From: Craterostigma plantagineum
Taxonomy: Eukaryota; Streptophyta; Magnoliopsida; Lamiales; Linderniaceae
Reading direction: 5' to 3'
DNA: 64,000 nucleotides
Assembly: GCA_027422505.1 (NCBI GenBank)
Contig: JAPQWV010000125.1
Coordinates: 1,240,001 to 1,304,000 of the forward strand
This document shows, one piece after another, positions 1-12,602 of the stretch (positions within the stretch are counted from its first letter, which is position 1; every line of letters begins with the position of its first letter). The position numbers and the translations under genes are program-made. Below the pieces are notes generated by a model. The model had not been told where the DNA came from. It was given only the letters and a program-made list of their open reading frames with translations, and made no database searches.

Positions 1-198
1 CACCGGTAAGTATGAGTGCCAAGGAGGACAGACCTGTTCAGTTGGACCCTTCCTGCACACGATAACGAGAGATGGGTCCACGAGCCTAAACGCCGATCAA
101 TGGTATGAAAGAGTGGGTCACAGTTCGCAATCGTCAGTCTTAATGTGATCAATGGTACCCCCAAGTAACGTACCGGTAAAGAGCCCGTCGGGAATCCC

Positions 199-1542
199 AT
201 AATCATTAGAAGTACGCCTTTCATCGGTTCAGCGGTCTTCGAACGATCTCGCTTTTGCTGGTGTTAGCCCGTAAACCCGACAAAGCAGCAAAGAGGTCCA
301 GGTTGCCCTTAAAGACGCTAACGGAATCCACGACCGCATGAGAAAATAGGAGCAAGTCATTGGCGAATGTAAGCATGAACATCCCTGTCGGCTCGCATCG
401 CCAATGATATTTAAGCAGTCAATTTTTTTGTATCTGTGCGCCAATAATATCATGTAATACCTCCATTACCAACGTAAAGAGATAGGGTGATACGGGGTCC
501 CCTTGTCGTAGTCCCCACAGTCCTCTGAAAAACCCTCAGGCCGATCATTAATATTGATAGAGAAGCATGGTGTAGTGAGACAAGCTCGAATCCAGCCCAC
601 AAAGGTAGGCTGGAAGACGCCTTTAATGTGACCAAGATAAAGTCCCATTCCACCTTGTCGTTGGCCTTCGCTAGATCCACTTTAAAAGTCAGACTCCGGC
701 AACCATGCGTTATTGTACCCATGACACATCTCTTGCGCTAAAGGATGTTATTCGATATGCGACAGCCAGGGACGAACGCCGTTTGGGTCGGATGAACAAG
801 CGTCCCCATGCAGCCCTAAAGCGATTCGCACGGACCTTCGAGATTATTTTGTAGAGGACGTTGCAGCACGATATCGGTCTAAAGTCTTTTAATTCGCGGG
901 TTTTCGCACTTAGGGATAAAATCCCCCAATAGAAAGCCCGTGCGAAAAAATTCCTGACTGGCGTACGTGATGTCCGAACCGATGACGCTCCAAGCGCGCT
1001 TGTAGAAGGCAGCCGTGAAGCCATCCGGGCCTGGGGATTTGGTGTTCCCCATAGAGAAAGGTGTCTTTCTTATCTTCACATCCGTAATTGGTTGGACTAA
1101 CACGGCAGTGGCAGCCGCGTCGAGTTTCCTTGCAAGAAAAGGCACAAGCTGGAGCGTGTAGAGGCGTTGATCGGCTGGATTGCCCAAGAAGGTCCGTATA
1201 GAAACGGAGGAGTTCGGCCCGCAGTTGACTATCGCCTTCAAAAGTCTCTCCCGCTTCACCCTCAAGAGAAAAAATGCGGTTGATAATCCGTCTTCTTGCC
1301 ACCTTCGTAAATAAGAACGTCATACATTGATCCCCATCTTTTAACCACACGACCTTCGCTCGTTGAGCCAAAGCCGAACGCCCCATTTCCACCGCTCGAG
1401 CATAGACAAATCCGCAGTGTTTCTCAAGAAGTAAAATATTAGACTTCATAGGGTGGTGTAGTAGTAATTCCTGAATTATCTCAAGGAAACGTTTGCTTAT
1501 CTTCTTTGTTGTGACGTTATAAGCCTTTATTGCATCATACAT
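199..1542 (-). pseudogene. LINE (L1-type) ORF2 fragment, reverse transcriptase
   Basis: This is a degraded non-LTR retrotransposon reverse transcriptase read on the minus strand across several frames. In element order it shows the pre-RT linker (QRAKVVWLKDGDQC), the SPGPDGFTAAFYK block, the FRPISCCNVLYKIISKV block and FKVDLAKANDKVEWDFI, where functional elements have KAYDKVEWDFI. These are hallmarks of plant L1 ORF2. The endonuclease half is missing beyond about 1542, and the RT catalytic core is broken by frameshifts. The 3' end may run off the left edge of the window. It is a dead copy. The family call is firm; the exact limits are not. Confidence 0.85.
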
Positions 1543-1750
1543 ATCATATTACAAGTAAGAACAAAACAAGCATAACAAACGTCTATTCGAAATGGGTCCA
1601 AAATCCACATGGGTCGACCCGATTCGTCTGAAATCAGGCCAGAACAACCCATTTAGCAGCGAATAGCACAACAAGTGAAATTCTAGGCGAAGTAAATTGT
1701 TCCAAGAAAAGAATCTAAAACTAGAACTGTGAAAACATGAAATCTTTACA

Positions 1751-2215
1751 TTACATAGCAACATTCACAATTCCATACAACCTAAGTCTATCCGAGGTGC
1801 CAGAACAAGCACCACCAACGTCGTCTATCCTTTGTTTCTCACCTTTTGCTCCAAGTTCATCGTCCACTTCTGGGTAGAAACTTGGCTGCGTAGTAGCAAC
1901 CAAAGTCTCGTTGGGGTACTTGTAAAAAGAGACAACCATCCCAGGTTTAGCCTTCGGGTAAAGACGAGCTTATCCCATTCGCCTATGAGGTAGAACGTTA
2001 GGGGCGAGTAGTTGTTGCGGACCGCCAACTGCAAGGTTTAGGCGTTGTTCAGATCACCGAAAACCCTAAGTGGGTCGTCGACGTTGTAGATGGCATTTGA
2101 TGGGTACCTATAGATTATCTTTGTGTTAACGACGTGGTTCAGGGCCTCTGTGGCCTCCATGTGTAAGAATTGGCCCATGTTGTTTGTGCCCAAACTCGTC
2201 CCGAAGCAGATGACG
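1751..2215 (-). pseudogene. Decayed protein fragment, possibly B3-like domain
   Basis: Two overlapping minus-strand frames join at about 1939. The upstream frame gives YSPLTFYLIGEWDKLVFTRR, and the other continues as GMVVSFYKYPNETLV. A stop lies further upstream at about 2039, after a stretch reading HVVNTKIIYRYPSNAIYNVD. The pattern 'GEWDKLVFTRRL..GMVVSFY' resembles the end of a plant B3/REM DNA-binding domain (GW.KFV..R.L..GD.V.FY). The match rests on this short stretch only. The frameshift and stop make it a pseudogene fragment. It could instead belong to another plant family. Confidence 0.35.
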
Positions 2216-2230
2216 TTGCCCAGCGAAGAA

Positions 2231-5025
2231 GGTGGTGTTAAATGAAGTTAATTAGTCATCTTGACCATCATTTTGAAAATGAAGAGATGATTGTTAAGTC
2301 ATAATAGAAACTATATGACTATTAATGGATAAGTGTCACGACCTCACTTTACTTAGAATTTTTTTCGCTAAGAAGTGGAACTTGACCGGCTCGACAAGGT
2401 ATGGGTGGGACATTGCTGACAAGCCTAGCGGAACGCACACACGCTTTGAGAGTTAGACACTTATAATTTATGGGAGAATCTCCCAACCCAGTCTTTTTAT
2501 TTACTTGGGGAATGTACACGATGTGGACTCAAACTTTCGTATACAAGGCTAAGGACGAGCACTCGATCTAGCCGAACTTGGTGCTACTAGTACCTAAGCT
2601 AAGTGTTGTGTTTTTGGAGGTGAAGACTAGCTCAACTTGAAGGCAAGGAGATCCCTTTCATAGGCGCCAAGAGGGGCGGCCGAAAGGTCTTCAAAATGGT
2701 ATGGCCGGCCAAGCTGGCCAATCGCCGAGCTGCCGCGCCAGCGGGCTGGCCAGCCACGGGGCCTTGCGGCTTGACACGGCTAGGGCAGCTTTGGCTGGAT
2801 TTGGCTTGTTTTCACGCTTGGTAGTGCTGGAAGAGCCTCTTCAGCTGCTTGGCCTGTGGCTGGGCTGGCTTTTTCTGGTCGGCCATTGAATGGCTTTGCT
2901 TTTCTGACATGTGGCCAGGCCATGGCAGGGCCTCTTCAGCTTCTTTGAGTCAGGGCAGGTTGGTGGAGACCTTGGGGCTTTCGGCCAGGCGCGAGCTGCC
3001 AGGTGGCAAAGGGCGGCCGGGTCAACACGACCGCGCAGCAGGCAGGCCAGACGCCGCGCGCTGGGGCCTACCCGCGCGCGCTGACACGTTCGAATACTAG
3101 CAAGTATACTATGTCGTGCAAGTAGTATAAAACGGACGTAACTCCGAGTATCAATTCACGAGGATAGCTCGATTAGTTCTAAAATATGCTTCTAACTAAT
3201 AAATAATTATATATTTTTTTCCTTGAATTAAAAACACAATATAAGCAACTATTAAACGGTTACGAATATTAATTGACGACAAACGTGATTAAAGCACATA
3301 TTTCGGCACGAACTATTCTACATCTTCATGCAATCGACTTTATCTAATTAATAAGATTTAAGTTAAGGTAGAAATTCCTAACATACGTGCTACCCGCTCT
3401 CGCGTGTATAACAATCCTATGCGAGAATGAACCAATCAACTATATCTCTATATGAATGTAGTTACTCCACACACATTCAGCTTTATGATTTGTTAGAGTT
3501 TAGGCGCTTTCGACGCCTAAGTCTCGGAAACCACATGGACGAAACCAATTCGATCTCTGGTGGTTTTACGTCGTGGTGTTCGACACTTTAATTGTAACCA
3601 GTCTAATCACCACTCGGTCTCACAAACCAATCAACAAAACAAGCATATGGCGATCAATCATACGCATGTATAAGATCAGCGAAGAACACATAACTTATCA
3701 CATATGATTAAATAAAGCTCGATAACATTAATACGAGTTCATAATCCGGCCTAATAAGGCCTTAACCACAAGAGACTTAAACACGGATATTACTTAACGA
3801 CAACAACGAATGTTCAATCAAACACATAATTAAAACACACTAAAAGGAAAGATAAGAATAAAACGCCCCTCATAGTACTTTCGTCGAACGGGTGGTGGGA
3901 GACTGAGAAGGAAGGTGCTCGGTCGTCAAGTCTTGCCCGTATATGCTTCGTCTGAGCTGCCTGCTTGAAGGGAAGTGCGGCTTCAGCTGTGATATGTGAG
4001 CTCGGGAGGTATCAGCTTAGAAGTTGAGAGCTGTATGGTTGAGGTGTGAGCTCCGAATGATGCACGATGTAGTCTTCAAGCTGGATCAGGTGCTTGCTAT
4101 GGTTTGAGAGTAGACTGCTTGGTGATTGTAAGGTGCAAGTCGATTGATGAGGTAAGGTAAGGTTGATGCTTCAGCTTCTTACTTCGACAAATAAAGATGG
4201 GTTTTTGGATGTATCTCAGCCTTATAAGCGTGTGTGTGGCTCTGTGTATGTCCCCCCTCTCCAAATTGTATGAGAGCTGCTCCTTTATAGACGATGGCAG
4301 CGACTAAAGCCTTCAACCATCATTTTCAATGAAGAAACACATAGCCAACTTGATATCACTGAGTATATCTTCCAAATCTCGTTCTTTCAACTTCTATGTT
4401 GACATCGCGCAGCCATAGTATACATTCCGCTGGCTTTTTATTTTTTTCTTTTTCTCCTTGAGCCGTGCGTGATGTGTCTGTGTGAGCTACTTTCTTTTTC
4501 TTGACTGCCCTTGTTGTGCTAAGCCGTAAGGTTGTCGTGGGTCTTTGTCTTCAATTATGGTGTGCATAGTTCGATTCGAACGTGTATTAGTCTCTCTCTC
4601 ACTCCTTGTATATATCTTTATGTTGGGCTTCAAGCACTGAAATCGGTTGTTTTTGTTGTTTTTGGGCTTGTATCATGGGCCGAAATTTAGCTTATGGGCC
4701 TGAATTGTTTGGGTTGTTATTTGGGCTTATGGATTTCTCAACTTCCATGAAGTCCGAACCTTCCCGATTTTTAACCACTTTGAGCCATTTCCTATAAAAA
4801 AAATGAAAGTACAATACAATAGGATATATTCGGACATGTAGACAAATAACTATGGAATTACGCAATTTTTCGGGCCTACGATGTTCGTAAATCCTAACTT
4901 ATCACGCGCAGGGGCGGCTGCGTGCAATGAGGCAGCCAAGAGCGATGGGGCGCACGGCTGGGGTGCGATGTGGCGTCGGCCCCGGCGTGGTCAACTTCGA
5001 TCAACCTCGTAACAATAAGAATGAC
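2231..5025. other. Repeat-like non-coding stretch with GC-rich islands
   Basis: No gene is recognisable here. A TGTCACGACCTCAC start at about 2336 looks like the edge of a minus-strand gypsy-type LTR, because plant gypsy LTRs often end GGTCGTGACA. Two GC-rich islands stand out from the AT-rich surroundings: 2640-3095, full of GGCTGGCC-like words, and 4905-4995. The short open frames inside them carry no known domain and are probably compositional. Element limits cannot be set without a partner copy. Confidence 0.4.
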
Positions 5026-5049
5026 CCACGTATGACTAATCATACGTGG
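5026..5049. repeat. Perfect 10-bp hairpin
   Basis: The arms CCACGTATGA and TCATACGTGG flank the loop CTAA. The hairpin sits about 330 bp before the primer binding site of the copia element, so it may lie in its 5' LTR. A palindrome containing ACGT cores could be a bZIP-type site, but that is only a guess. Confidence 0.5.
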
Positions 5050-5358
5050 ACAAGAGTGGGATTTGTCTTTGATATATGTGTGATATGATTTGGATATTGT
5101 GTGCGATATGTCTGCGATATGTGTGCTAGATGTTTTCTTTTGGAAGCATTCAGCACTTTATATATCGTATGTAATTGATCCAATTAGTAAGAAGTAAAGT
5201 CGGTAAAATATTGGGTATGCCATAGCAACTCGCACTAACATTCCATCAATATAATCGCAAGACTGTATCTACAAGGCATTACTGCAAGACTGAAGTTCAC
5301 GCAGATGCATCTTATTCTGCAAGACTGCAGTTATGCTAACTGAAATTCTCAACCAATT

Positions 5359-5371
5359 TGGTATCAGAGCC
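5359..5371 (+). promoter_or_regulatory. Copia primer binding site (initiator Met tRNA type)
   Basis: TGGTATCAGAGCC is the standard plant primer binding site complementary to the 3' end of initiator tRNA-Met. It follows ..CTCAACCA, a plausible 5' LTR end at about 5355. The start of that LTR could not be fixed because no 3' LTR is present. Confidence 0.8.
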
Positions 5372-5415
5372 TCGATGACTTCAACACGGGCGTTATTTCA
5401 ATACTCTCCAAGTCA

Positions 5416-6304
5416 ATGACAATCTTCGAAGGGGAGCACTATGAATATTGGAGTAGCCAATTGCAAACATTCTTTATCTCGTTGGATCTTTGGGAAGTGA
5501 TCGACAATGAAGAACCAACCCAAGACGAGAGCGATTCTGACAAAGAAGATAAGGCTGAAACCGCCAAAGAAGACGACACTGAAACCAATAAAGCAGAAAA
5601 GGAGTTGAAGAAGAAGGATGCCATGGTGCTACAATACATTCAACGAGGCGTTGGAAGATCCATTTTCCCCGTATTTTTGGTGTTAAATAGGCGAAAGATG
5701 CATGGAATATTTAGAAGCAAGAGTTTCAAGGAACTAAAAAACAATCACCTTGAAGCTACAATCTCTATGGTGAGATTTTGACAATCTTAATATGGACGAG
5801 AGAGAGACCGTTCGTGATTTCTCATCCCGAACCACGGAGACCGTAAACCAAATCAAAAGTTGTGGAGACAAGATCCTAGACAAAAGAGTCATGGAGAAGG
5901 TGTTGCGATGTCTTCCTCCAAAGTTTGATCATGCGGCTGCCGCCATTGGGAGTCAAAGGACTTGTCCAAGATGACCATATACGAGTTGACGGGATCGCTT
6001 CTTGCGCATGAGCCGGTCGATCAATCAACAAACTGAACAAGCTTTCCAATCCAAACAAGCGAACTGAAAGGAGAATTCAAATCAAATGAAGGAGTACTCC
6101 AAGGGCCGCCAAAACCAGAAGAATAAAAATTGGAAAGGAAAGTCATCCCAGAAATTTGGCGAACAATCTTCCAAGTGTGACATTTGCAAGAAGACGAATC
6201 ACGAATCTAAAGATTGCTACTTTAGATGCAAAAGATGTAAAACTCCAAACCATTCTCAAATGGATTGTTGGCATAAAAAATCTGAAGAAAAGGAAGATGC
6301 ATAG
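5416..6304 (+). pseudogene. Ty1-copia gag, frameshifted
   Basis: This is the capsid-nucleocapsid region of a copia element. It starts with the FEGEHYEYWSSQLQTFF block typical of the copia gag N-terminus and contains an acidic/lysine-rich insert. After frame breaks at about 5780-5970 it ends with two CCHC zinc knuckles (CDICKKTNHESKDC and CKRCKTPNHSQMDC). The reading frame is broken at least twice, so it cannot make a full gag. It belongs to the same element as the pol fragments that follow. Confidence 0.85.
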
Positions 6305-6367
6305 TTCTCCGAGCAACTGAGCGAAGAAGCCCTATTCTACTCAAGTAACAGCGGCGAATCAAAGAGT

Positions 6368-8777
6368 ATGTGGTATTTAGACAGCGGGTGCAACAACCAC
6401 ATGACGGGCATTCGTGATCTCTTTGTTGATTTAAACGCGAATGGCACTTCTCAAATCATTATCGGAGACGGATCTCAAAGCAGCACTGAAGGAAAAGGAA
6501 CGATCGCTGTTCAGACAAAAAAAGGAGAAAGGAAGCTCATTTCAGACGAGCTTTACGTACCGAATCTATCACACAACCTTCTCCGCACTGGCCAACTCAT
6601 TCAGAAGGATTTCTCGGTGCACTTTGATAACGGGAAATGTCAAATTGTCGAGAAGAAGAAGAACATGGTCATCGCAAAAATCAAAATGAAGAATAAAATA
6701 TTTCCTCTTACGATGCCGCTCAACCACAACCATGCGCTTAAGGCAGAAAATTCAGATTTGTCATGACTATGGCACTTACGGTACGATCATCAAGATGAGG
6801 AGGCGCTTCATCTCTTGAAGGCGAAAAACATGGTTATAGGACTTTCTAATATTCATAAGTCAAGCCATGTGTGTGAAGATTGCATTTACAGGAAAATGCA
6901 CAAGCTTCCTTTCTGAAGAATTCTTGGCGAGCCAAAAGCAGCGTTGGAGCTAATTCATTCGGATATATGTGGTCCAATCCAAACGCACACACCCGGAAAT
7001 AGGAGGTACTTTATTTTCTTCATTGATGATTATAATCGGATGATATGGATTTATTTTCTTGGTCAAAAGTCGGAGGCATTCTCTACCTTTCTCCGGTTCA
7101 AGGCACTTGTCGAAAGACAAAGTGGCTTTCTTATAAAGGCGCTAAGGACAGATCGAGGAGGAGAATATCTCTACAATCCATTTTTGGAATACTGTAAAGA
7201 AAATGGAATCCAAAGATAGCTCACGGTGAATCGGACGCCACAACAAAATGTGGTCACCGAAAGAAACAACCGAATAAATGTTGAGATGGCCAGGAGCATG
7301 TTTGATAGGGAAGGGCATTCCAAACCAATATTCGGCCGAAGCAGTCTACTCGGCTGCCAACATTCTCAACCGATCACCTACGAAAGCTACCGGAGATAAC
7401 TTTGTATGAGGCATGGCACGACCAAAAGCCGAGAGTCGATCATGGGCGAGTCTTCGGCAATTTGGCTTTCGCTCATTTTCCTTCTCTAAGCCATGGGAAT
7501 TTGATAAGAAAGGTCGGAAGCTTCTCTTTATCGGCTACAGTGATGAGTCCAAAGGATATCATCTATTGGACCCTACAACAAATAAAATCATATTGTCACG
7601 AGATGTTATTTTTGATGAAAATGCTGTTTGGGACTGGAAAGTAAAATCATTGGATCAAATAACTTATCTCAATCCATCATCATCTCAACCTTCTCTGGCG
7701 GATCGGAATGTCGAGGAAAATTCGAGTCCCCTTCAAGTCAAGAAGACGACGACGAGAGCCCCCCCCCCCCCCAAGGAAAACATGCTCATTTGGAGAACTT
7801 TACAAAACCAATGAAGTGGTGTTATTTTCCAGGGAGCTCAAACATTTGAAGAAGCATCGAATGACGGGTGCTGGACAAAAGCAATGGACGAGGAAATCTC
7901 TACCATCGAAAAGAACAAAACATGAGAGTCCGTCGACCTACCTAAAGAAAACAATTGGGCTGAAATGGATCTATAAGATCAAGTATAACGAGAAAGGCAC
8001 AATCCAAAAATGTAAAGCTCGGCTCGTTGCTAAAGGCTACTCACAAAAGCATGGAGTCGACTTCACTGAAACATTTGCACCGGTGGCCTGGATCGAGACA
8101 ATTCGAACCGTTCTTGCCTTAGCCGCGCGTTTCTAAATGGTGCAATCAAGGTGGAGGTATTGTCGAGCACCCGAAGGATATAAAGTCGAAGGCCACAAAG
8201 CGAAGGTCTATCGATTGAAAAAAGGCTCTACACAGTATAACAAGCGCCACATGCTTGGAGTAGCAAAAAAGAAAAAAATGGCTATTTTATTGAATTAGGT
8301 TTCGGCCGGAGTCAAGTGAACCATCACTTTACGTGAAAAACTCAGGTGGTGGCTTTCTTGTTATTTGCCTTTACGTTGATGACTTGATTTACGTTGGGAC
8401 CAATCAAACCATGGTGAATAAATTCAAGAAGAAAATGATGAAGAACTTGGAAATGACGGACTTAAGGAAAATGCAGTATTTTTCTTGGGATTCATTCAAG
8501 TGAAGCAAAGGCCGGGAAGAATTCTTCCATCTCAAGAAAAATACATCGACGATCTTCTCAAGAAATTTCGCATGAGCGACAGCAAGCCGGTGTCGACCCC
8601 GTTGGCTCTAAACGAGAAACTTCAAGTTCATGATGATGTTGAAAAGGCTGATGAGAATCTTTGTCGGAAGTTGATCGGTTCGTTGCTCTATCTTAAAACT
8701 AGACCGGACATCACCTATTCGGTTAGTCTCCTATCTCGGAACGAACCAAGTAAAATTCGTTTCGTTGCCGCAAAACA
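6368..8777 (+). pseudogene. Ty1-copia pol (protease, integrase, RT), truncated
   Basis: In order: protease with active site LDSGCNNHMTG (6377 on); gag-pre-integrase; integrase core with ELIHSDICGP and RTDRGGEY, a stop at about 7219, then TPQQN; RT with [17 protein letters not shown] (about 8010) and the catalytic box LYVDDLIYVG (about 8372); and LIGSLLYL..RPDITYSVSLL (about 8680). Homology stops at about 8777, so RNase H and the 3' LTR are absent. The end coincides with the start of the duplicated kinase 5' flank. Several frameshifts and a C14 run (7759-7772) interrupt the frame. The element is dead and 3'-truncated. Confidence 0.88.
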
Positions 8778-9181
8778 ATTGAAGTAGAAGTTGAAGAATC
8801 ACTTTTTGGAGTTTGTTTTAAAAGACACTAGCTGTTGGAATCATCAATTGAGACTTGCAAGCTATGGCAGAAGACCGTTCAAAATAATGGGTAAAATAGT
8901 CTTCACATACATTCGCAAGTATGAATTATTTTATATAAGTATACATAGGTTAGCTTGTAACAAACATATAAATTGGCTAAAATTAAATAATTGTAAAATA
9001 AATCAACAGCTATACCGTAACAAATTGGGACTTTAGATCAGTTTTATTTTACAAAAAATTTGTCGAATTCCTACTTTATCGTATTTTAGGTCAGCACACC
9101 TGCCAAATAGAAATATTTATTTGGAATACGATTATATGTATGATTTCTGACCTATTTCTTTGACAAAATTACAGAGAACTG
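8778..9181 (+). repeat. Duplicated kinase 5' flank, copy A part 1
   Basis: It is clearly homologous to 12603-13015 (shared words include AGAAGTTGAAGAA and CATCAATTGAGACTTGCAAG), with small indels. It begins exactly where the copia homology ends and is interrupted at its right end by the LTR element at 9182. The homology resumes at 11899. Confidence 0.8.
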
Positions 9182-9764
9182 TGTTAAGATCCAGCTCATT
9201 TGGTTTGAATTGTCAAACTAACAAACCAATTTTTCTTCCTCTTATACTAGTAGACGTGGGCAATCAAAAGCCACATGAGCCAATGGGGCATGATGTATGC
9301 CATGATGTCTTTGAGCATGAGAATGCCTATAAATAGGCTTCCTTGCTCAACGTTAGAGGGCACCCCAAAACAAAGCAACGAGAGAGAGGGTGAAGTGAGA
9401 GAGAGAGAAAAATGAGAGGGAAAAAGAAAAGAAAAAAGGAAAATCTTGTCCGGGTGGATAAGGGTGAGAGTGGGTGTAGTTTTTACTAGGTAGTTGAGAG
9501 TTGGTACAAAAACATTACCCGAGTGGGTAAAGGGTCTCGGGTTTTGGGTTTAAACACGAGCGTTATTTTGTACGGTGTAATATTCTCAAATATAGTAAAA
9601 CTATTGTCTCTCCGTGGATGTAGACAGTATTGGCCGAACCACGTAAAAATCTCGGTGTTCTCTCGGTGTCATTTCGGCTTTAATTAATATCCCGATAAAT
9701 TATCGCGGGGTTCAAATACCACTACCGCTGGCCCGGAATTAAATATTACCGCTCAACCCCAACA
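9182..9764 (+). repeat. 5' LTR of the non-autonomous element
   Basis: It starts TGTTAAGATCC and ends CCCCAACA. A likely promoter TATAAATA lies at about 9329. The primer site follows after two bases. Confidence 0.9.
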
Positions 9765-10507
9765 AGTGGTATCAGAGCCAAACCCTGCTGGTATTCTGAG
9801 TATGCTATGTGGTTGCAGCTGTGTCTGATCTTCCACATCATATCAGAAGGGAACGTCGATCGGGGGGAGCCAGTGTCAGAGCGAGGTTCAATGAGGTAAT
9901 GCCTTGTGCTGAGAAAATGATGGTACAAGATGGTTATCATTGATGGTATGCTCGGTTTGGGCGGAGCTTGTGCGGCGGTGGAGTTTTGGCGAGTTATGGC
10001 AATAGTACTGTGCGCTAGCTGTTGCTGGGAATTATCTGATCAGTACTGTTTGGACTGGGCTGTTGAATCTGTGCAAGGATAATAGCGACAGATGATAGAA
10101 AAGTGCGACAATGTGCTGATGCGGGATGTTTCACTCTTCGGCAGAGAAGAGTGAAGGATGTGCTCGTTTTTCAATGCTGGGTGATAAGCTTTGATGGGAG
10201 ACGAGGAAAGTCGGAGTAAATGACGAAAGATTTGGGGTCATGATGTGTCGAAGAGGAAGAAGTAAGGCCCTGTTACTTCTTACCCCACTTCCTGATTCGG
10301 GTAATAATTTGATCACAACCATCCGATACGAGACGGTAGATGGTGGAGTCAACTCTTTTTTGGAGCATGAAAAGAGAAGGCGGTCAAGTTTTGGTGATAG
10401 CCGGGTGTTGGCTATTTTTCAGAGTGAATCATAGAGGAAGGTGATACGCCAGGAGATTTGGGGACAGCAGCAGGTCCAAATCCAAGTGGCGGAAAGGGCA
10501 TGTGATG

Positions 10508-11330
10508 CTATAAATGTGGTGAGTCGGGACACATCAGGAGAAATTGTCCGACTTGGAGGAAGAAGGACAAGCGGCTAGGAAAATTCCACAACGGAGGTAG
10601 CACACGGTTTATCTTGGAGACGTTCTCACAGTCTCTAATGATGACGCTCGTTCTCAGGAAAAAGGATATTAAATTCGGGTTTGCTCCAAGAGAATATTTT
10701 GATGCGTTCTGGAAATTGCGAACGGTTTTTTCGATCTCCATGGGCTGATGGGTATCGTTGTGTTGTTCAGTGTGTTGGAACGGGGAAGATCAAAATGGTT
10801 GACGGAGCGGTATGTATTTTGGGCGGTGTCGTGTCCCAAAGTTGTGTAGTTTTTAATATTCTCGAGCCAGTCAGATTTCAGGGCTATGGGGTTTCATGGC
10901 CGGGGGAGTCTGGAAAAATCACACTTGGCAGAAATGGTCCTACCAAAGGGAGAAGAGTGCAAAGGTTTGTATCGTCTGAATGTGAATATGGTATATAATA
11001 CCCAGACTTTGATGGGTTCACGAAAAAACGCTCGAGCGTGGTATAATGGCAGACGATGGTGAGAAGGGAAATCGTGCTGGAGAAAGGGGTTGCATCGAAG
11101 TCCCTCTTCGGAATCGACAGGTCGAGTCGGTTCAACATAGCTGCACATAAGATTGGCCGTTGAATGAATCAAGTGGGGTAGGATCGGAATTCTTGATTCG
11201 GATTATGTGTAGGTGCTACAAGGAAGGCCAATGGACGTTCGTGGTATTTACGAATGAGTTACTCTCAAGATCAGACTCGCTGGAAGGAGCACTTGGGATG
11301 TAGAGGCAGGATATCAATGGAGGGGGAGAA
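10508..11330 (+). pseudogene. Gag remnant with zinc knuckle
   Basis: A CCHC knuckle CYKCGESGHIRRNC is readable at 10508-10549, just after an in-frame stop. Downstream, 10790-11010 reads in mixed frames as YILGGVVSQ-like and KGLYRLNVNMVYN-like pieces, resembling the region between gag and integrase of copia elements. The segment 11290-11330 before the polypurine tract reads WKEHLGCRGRISMEGEN in one frame. Stops and frameshifts make it non-coding now. Confidence 0.6.
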
Positions 11331-11331
11331 T

Positions 11332-11893
11332 TGTTAAGATCCAGCTCATTTGGTTTGAATTGTCAAACTAACAAACCAATTTTGCTTCCTCTTATACTAG
11401 TAGACGTGGGCAATCAAAAGCCACATGAGCCAATGGGGCATGATGTATGCCATGATGTCTTTGAGCATGAGAATGCCTATAAATAGGCTTCCTTGCTCAA
11501 CGTTAGAGGACACCCCAAAACAAAGCAACGAGAGAGAGAGAAAAATGAGAGGGAAAAAGAAAAGAAAAAAGGAAAATCTTACCGGGTGGATAAGGGTGAG
11601 CGTGGGTGTAGTTTTTACTAGGTAGTTGAGAGTTGGTACAAAAACATTACCCGAGTGGGTAAAGGGTCTCGGGTTTTGGTTTAAACACGAGCGTTATTTT
11701 GTACGGTGTAATATTCTCAAATATAGTAAAACTATTGTCTCTCCGTGGATGTAGCCGGTATTGGCCGAACCACGTAAAAATCTCGGTGTTCTCTCGGTGT
11801 CATTTCGGCTTTAATTAATATCCCGATAAATTGTCGCGGGTTCAAATACAACTACCGCTGGCCCGGAATTAAATATTACCGCTCAACCCAACA
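11332..11893 (+). repeat. 3' LTR of the non-autonomous element
   Basis: A near-identical partner of 9182-9764, starting TGTTAAGATCC and ending CCCAACA. It is followed directly by the AACTG target duplication. Confidence 0.9.
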
Positions 11894-11898
11894 AACTG

Positions 11899-12510
11899 GA
11901 CTATTGCAAAATGATATAAAAAAGGTTTTGTAACCAGGACAAAATAATAAACATTTATCATCATGTTGCAACAATTAATTTCATTATCTGTCAGTCCATA
12001 GACGGCATTAGTCCCTTTCTAAAGTTATTACCAGTTTATTGTTATCGCACTCCTTGTCGGACATTTTCTTGCCTCCTTTATTTCTGAGGCACAGTGATCG
12101 TTCTTTTCTTAGCACCATCAGTTTCGATATTCAAATTTGGATATTTTTCCACTATGCGTTTTCCGAGATTTAAATTCGCATGCATATCAATCGCTCCATT
12201 CCTTATCCTTGTGAAGGTTGTTTTGACAAATTTGGTGATTAATTCTCTCGTCTAAGTTTACGAACGATCGTATTATGCCTTCATAGTTGTAAGTGGATCG
12301 ACTAGAATCTGATTTGCTGTAAAAGCTTTTATGTGTGGTCTTCTGTTGTATATGGTGGATGGTTACTAATAAATCTAGGAAATGCAATTCTTTATGAACT
12401 GATCGTATTGTTCATTGATGAATTCTTGAAGATTTACGTGGGCTACCCTTTTTTCATTGCGGTCAAGTTTTAGGGTTTGATCCGAAGAAATGGAGTATTG
12501 ACTGGTTTAT
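11899..12510 (+). repeat. Duplicated kinase 5' flank and leader intron, copy A part 2
   Basis: Positions 11899-12010 match 13081-13195 (TTTATCATCATG, CCATAGACGGCAT). Positions 12045-12505 match 14565-15078 inside the leader intron of the kinase (CTCCTTGTCGGA, GGGTTTGATCCGAAGAAAT). Copy A lacks the equivalent of the kinase promoter and first exon, and has no kinase exons after it. It is a non-coding relic of a partial gene duplication. Confidence 0.75.
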
Positions 12511-12602
12511 TGGCATGATCGGCCATAGCTAGACATGATCCAACAGCAATATTTTGAATTATTATATACGTATATAAATTACTTTATGTGATTATGATAT
12601 TC

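Larger units (their letters stand above)
9182..11893 (+). mobile_element. Complete non-autonomous LTR retrotransposon
   Basis: A 2712-bp element with TG..CA LTRs of 583 and 562 bp and a 5-bp target duplication AACTG on both sides (9177-9181 and 11894-11898). An initiator-Met-type primer site TGGTATCAGAGCC starts at 9767. A purine-rich tract (ATGGAGGGGGAGAA) ends just before the 3' LTR. The internal 1567 bp carry only a decayed gag-like remnant with one CCHC knuckle and no integrase, RT or RNase H. This fits a TR-GAG or LARD-type derivative of a copia element that depends on enzymes from elsewhere. The LTRs differ by a few substitutions and short indels (for example an 18-bp deletion near 11540 in the 3' LTR), so insertion is not very recent. 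Confidence 0.9.

Noticed and set aside
2701..3100. Gly/Ala/Arg-rich ORFs in the GC island
   Set aside because: Composition-driven, low complexity, no domain.
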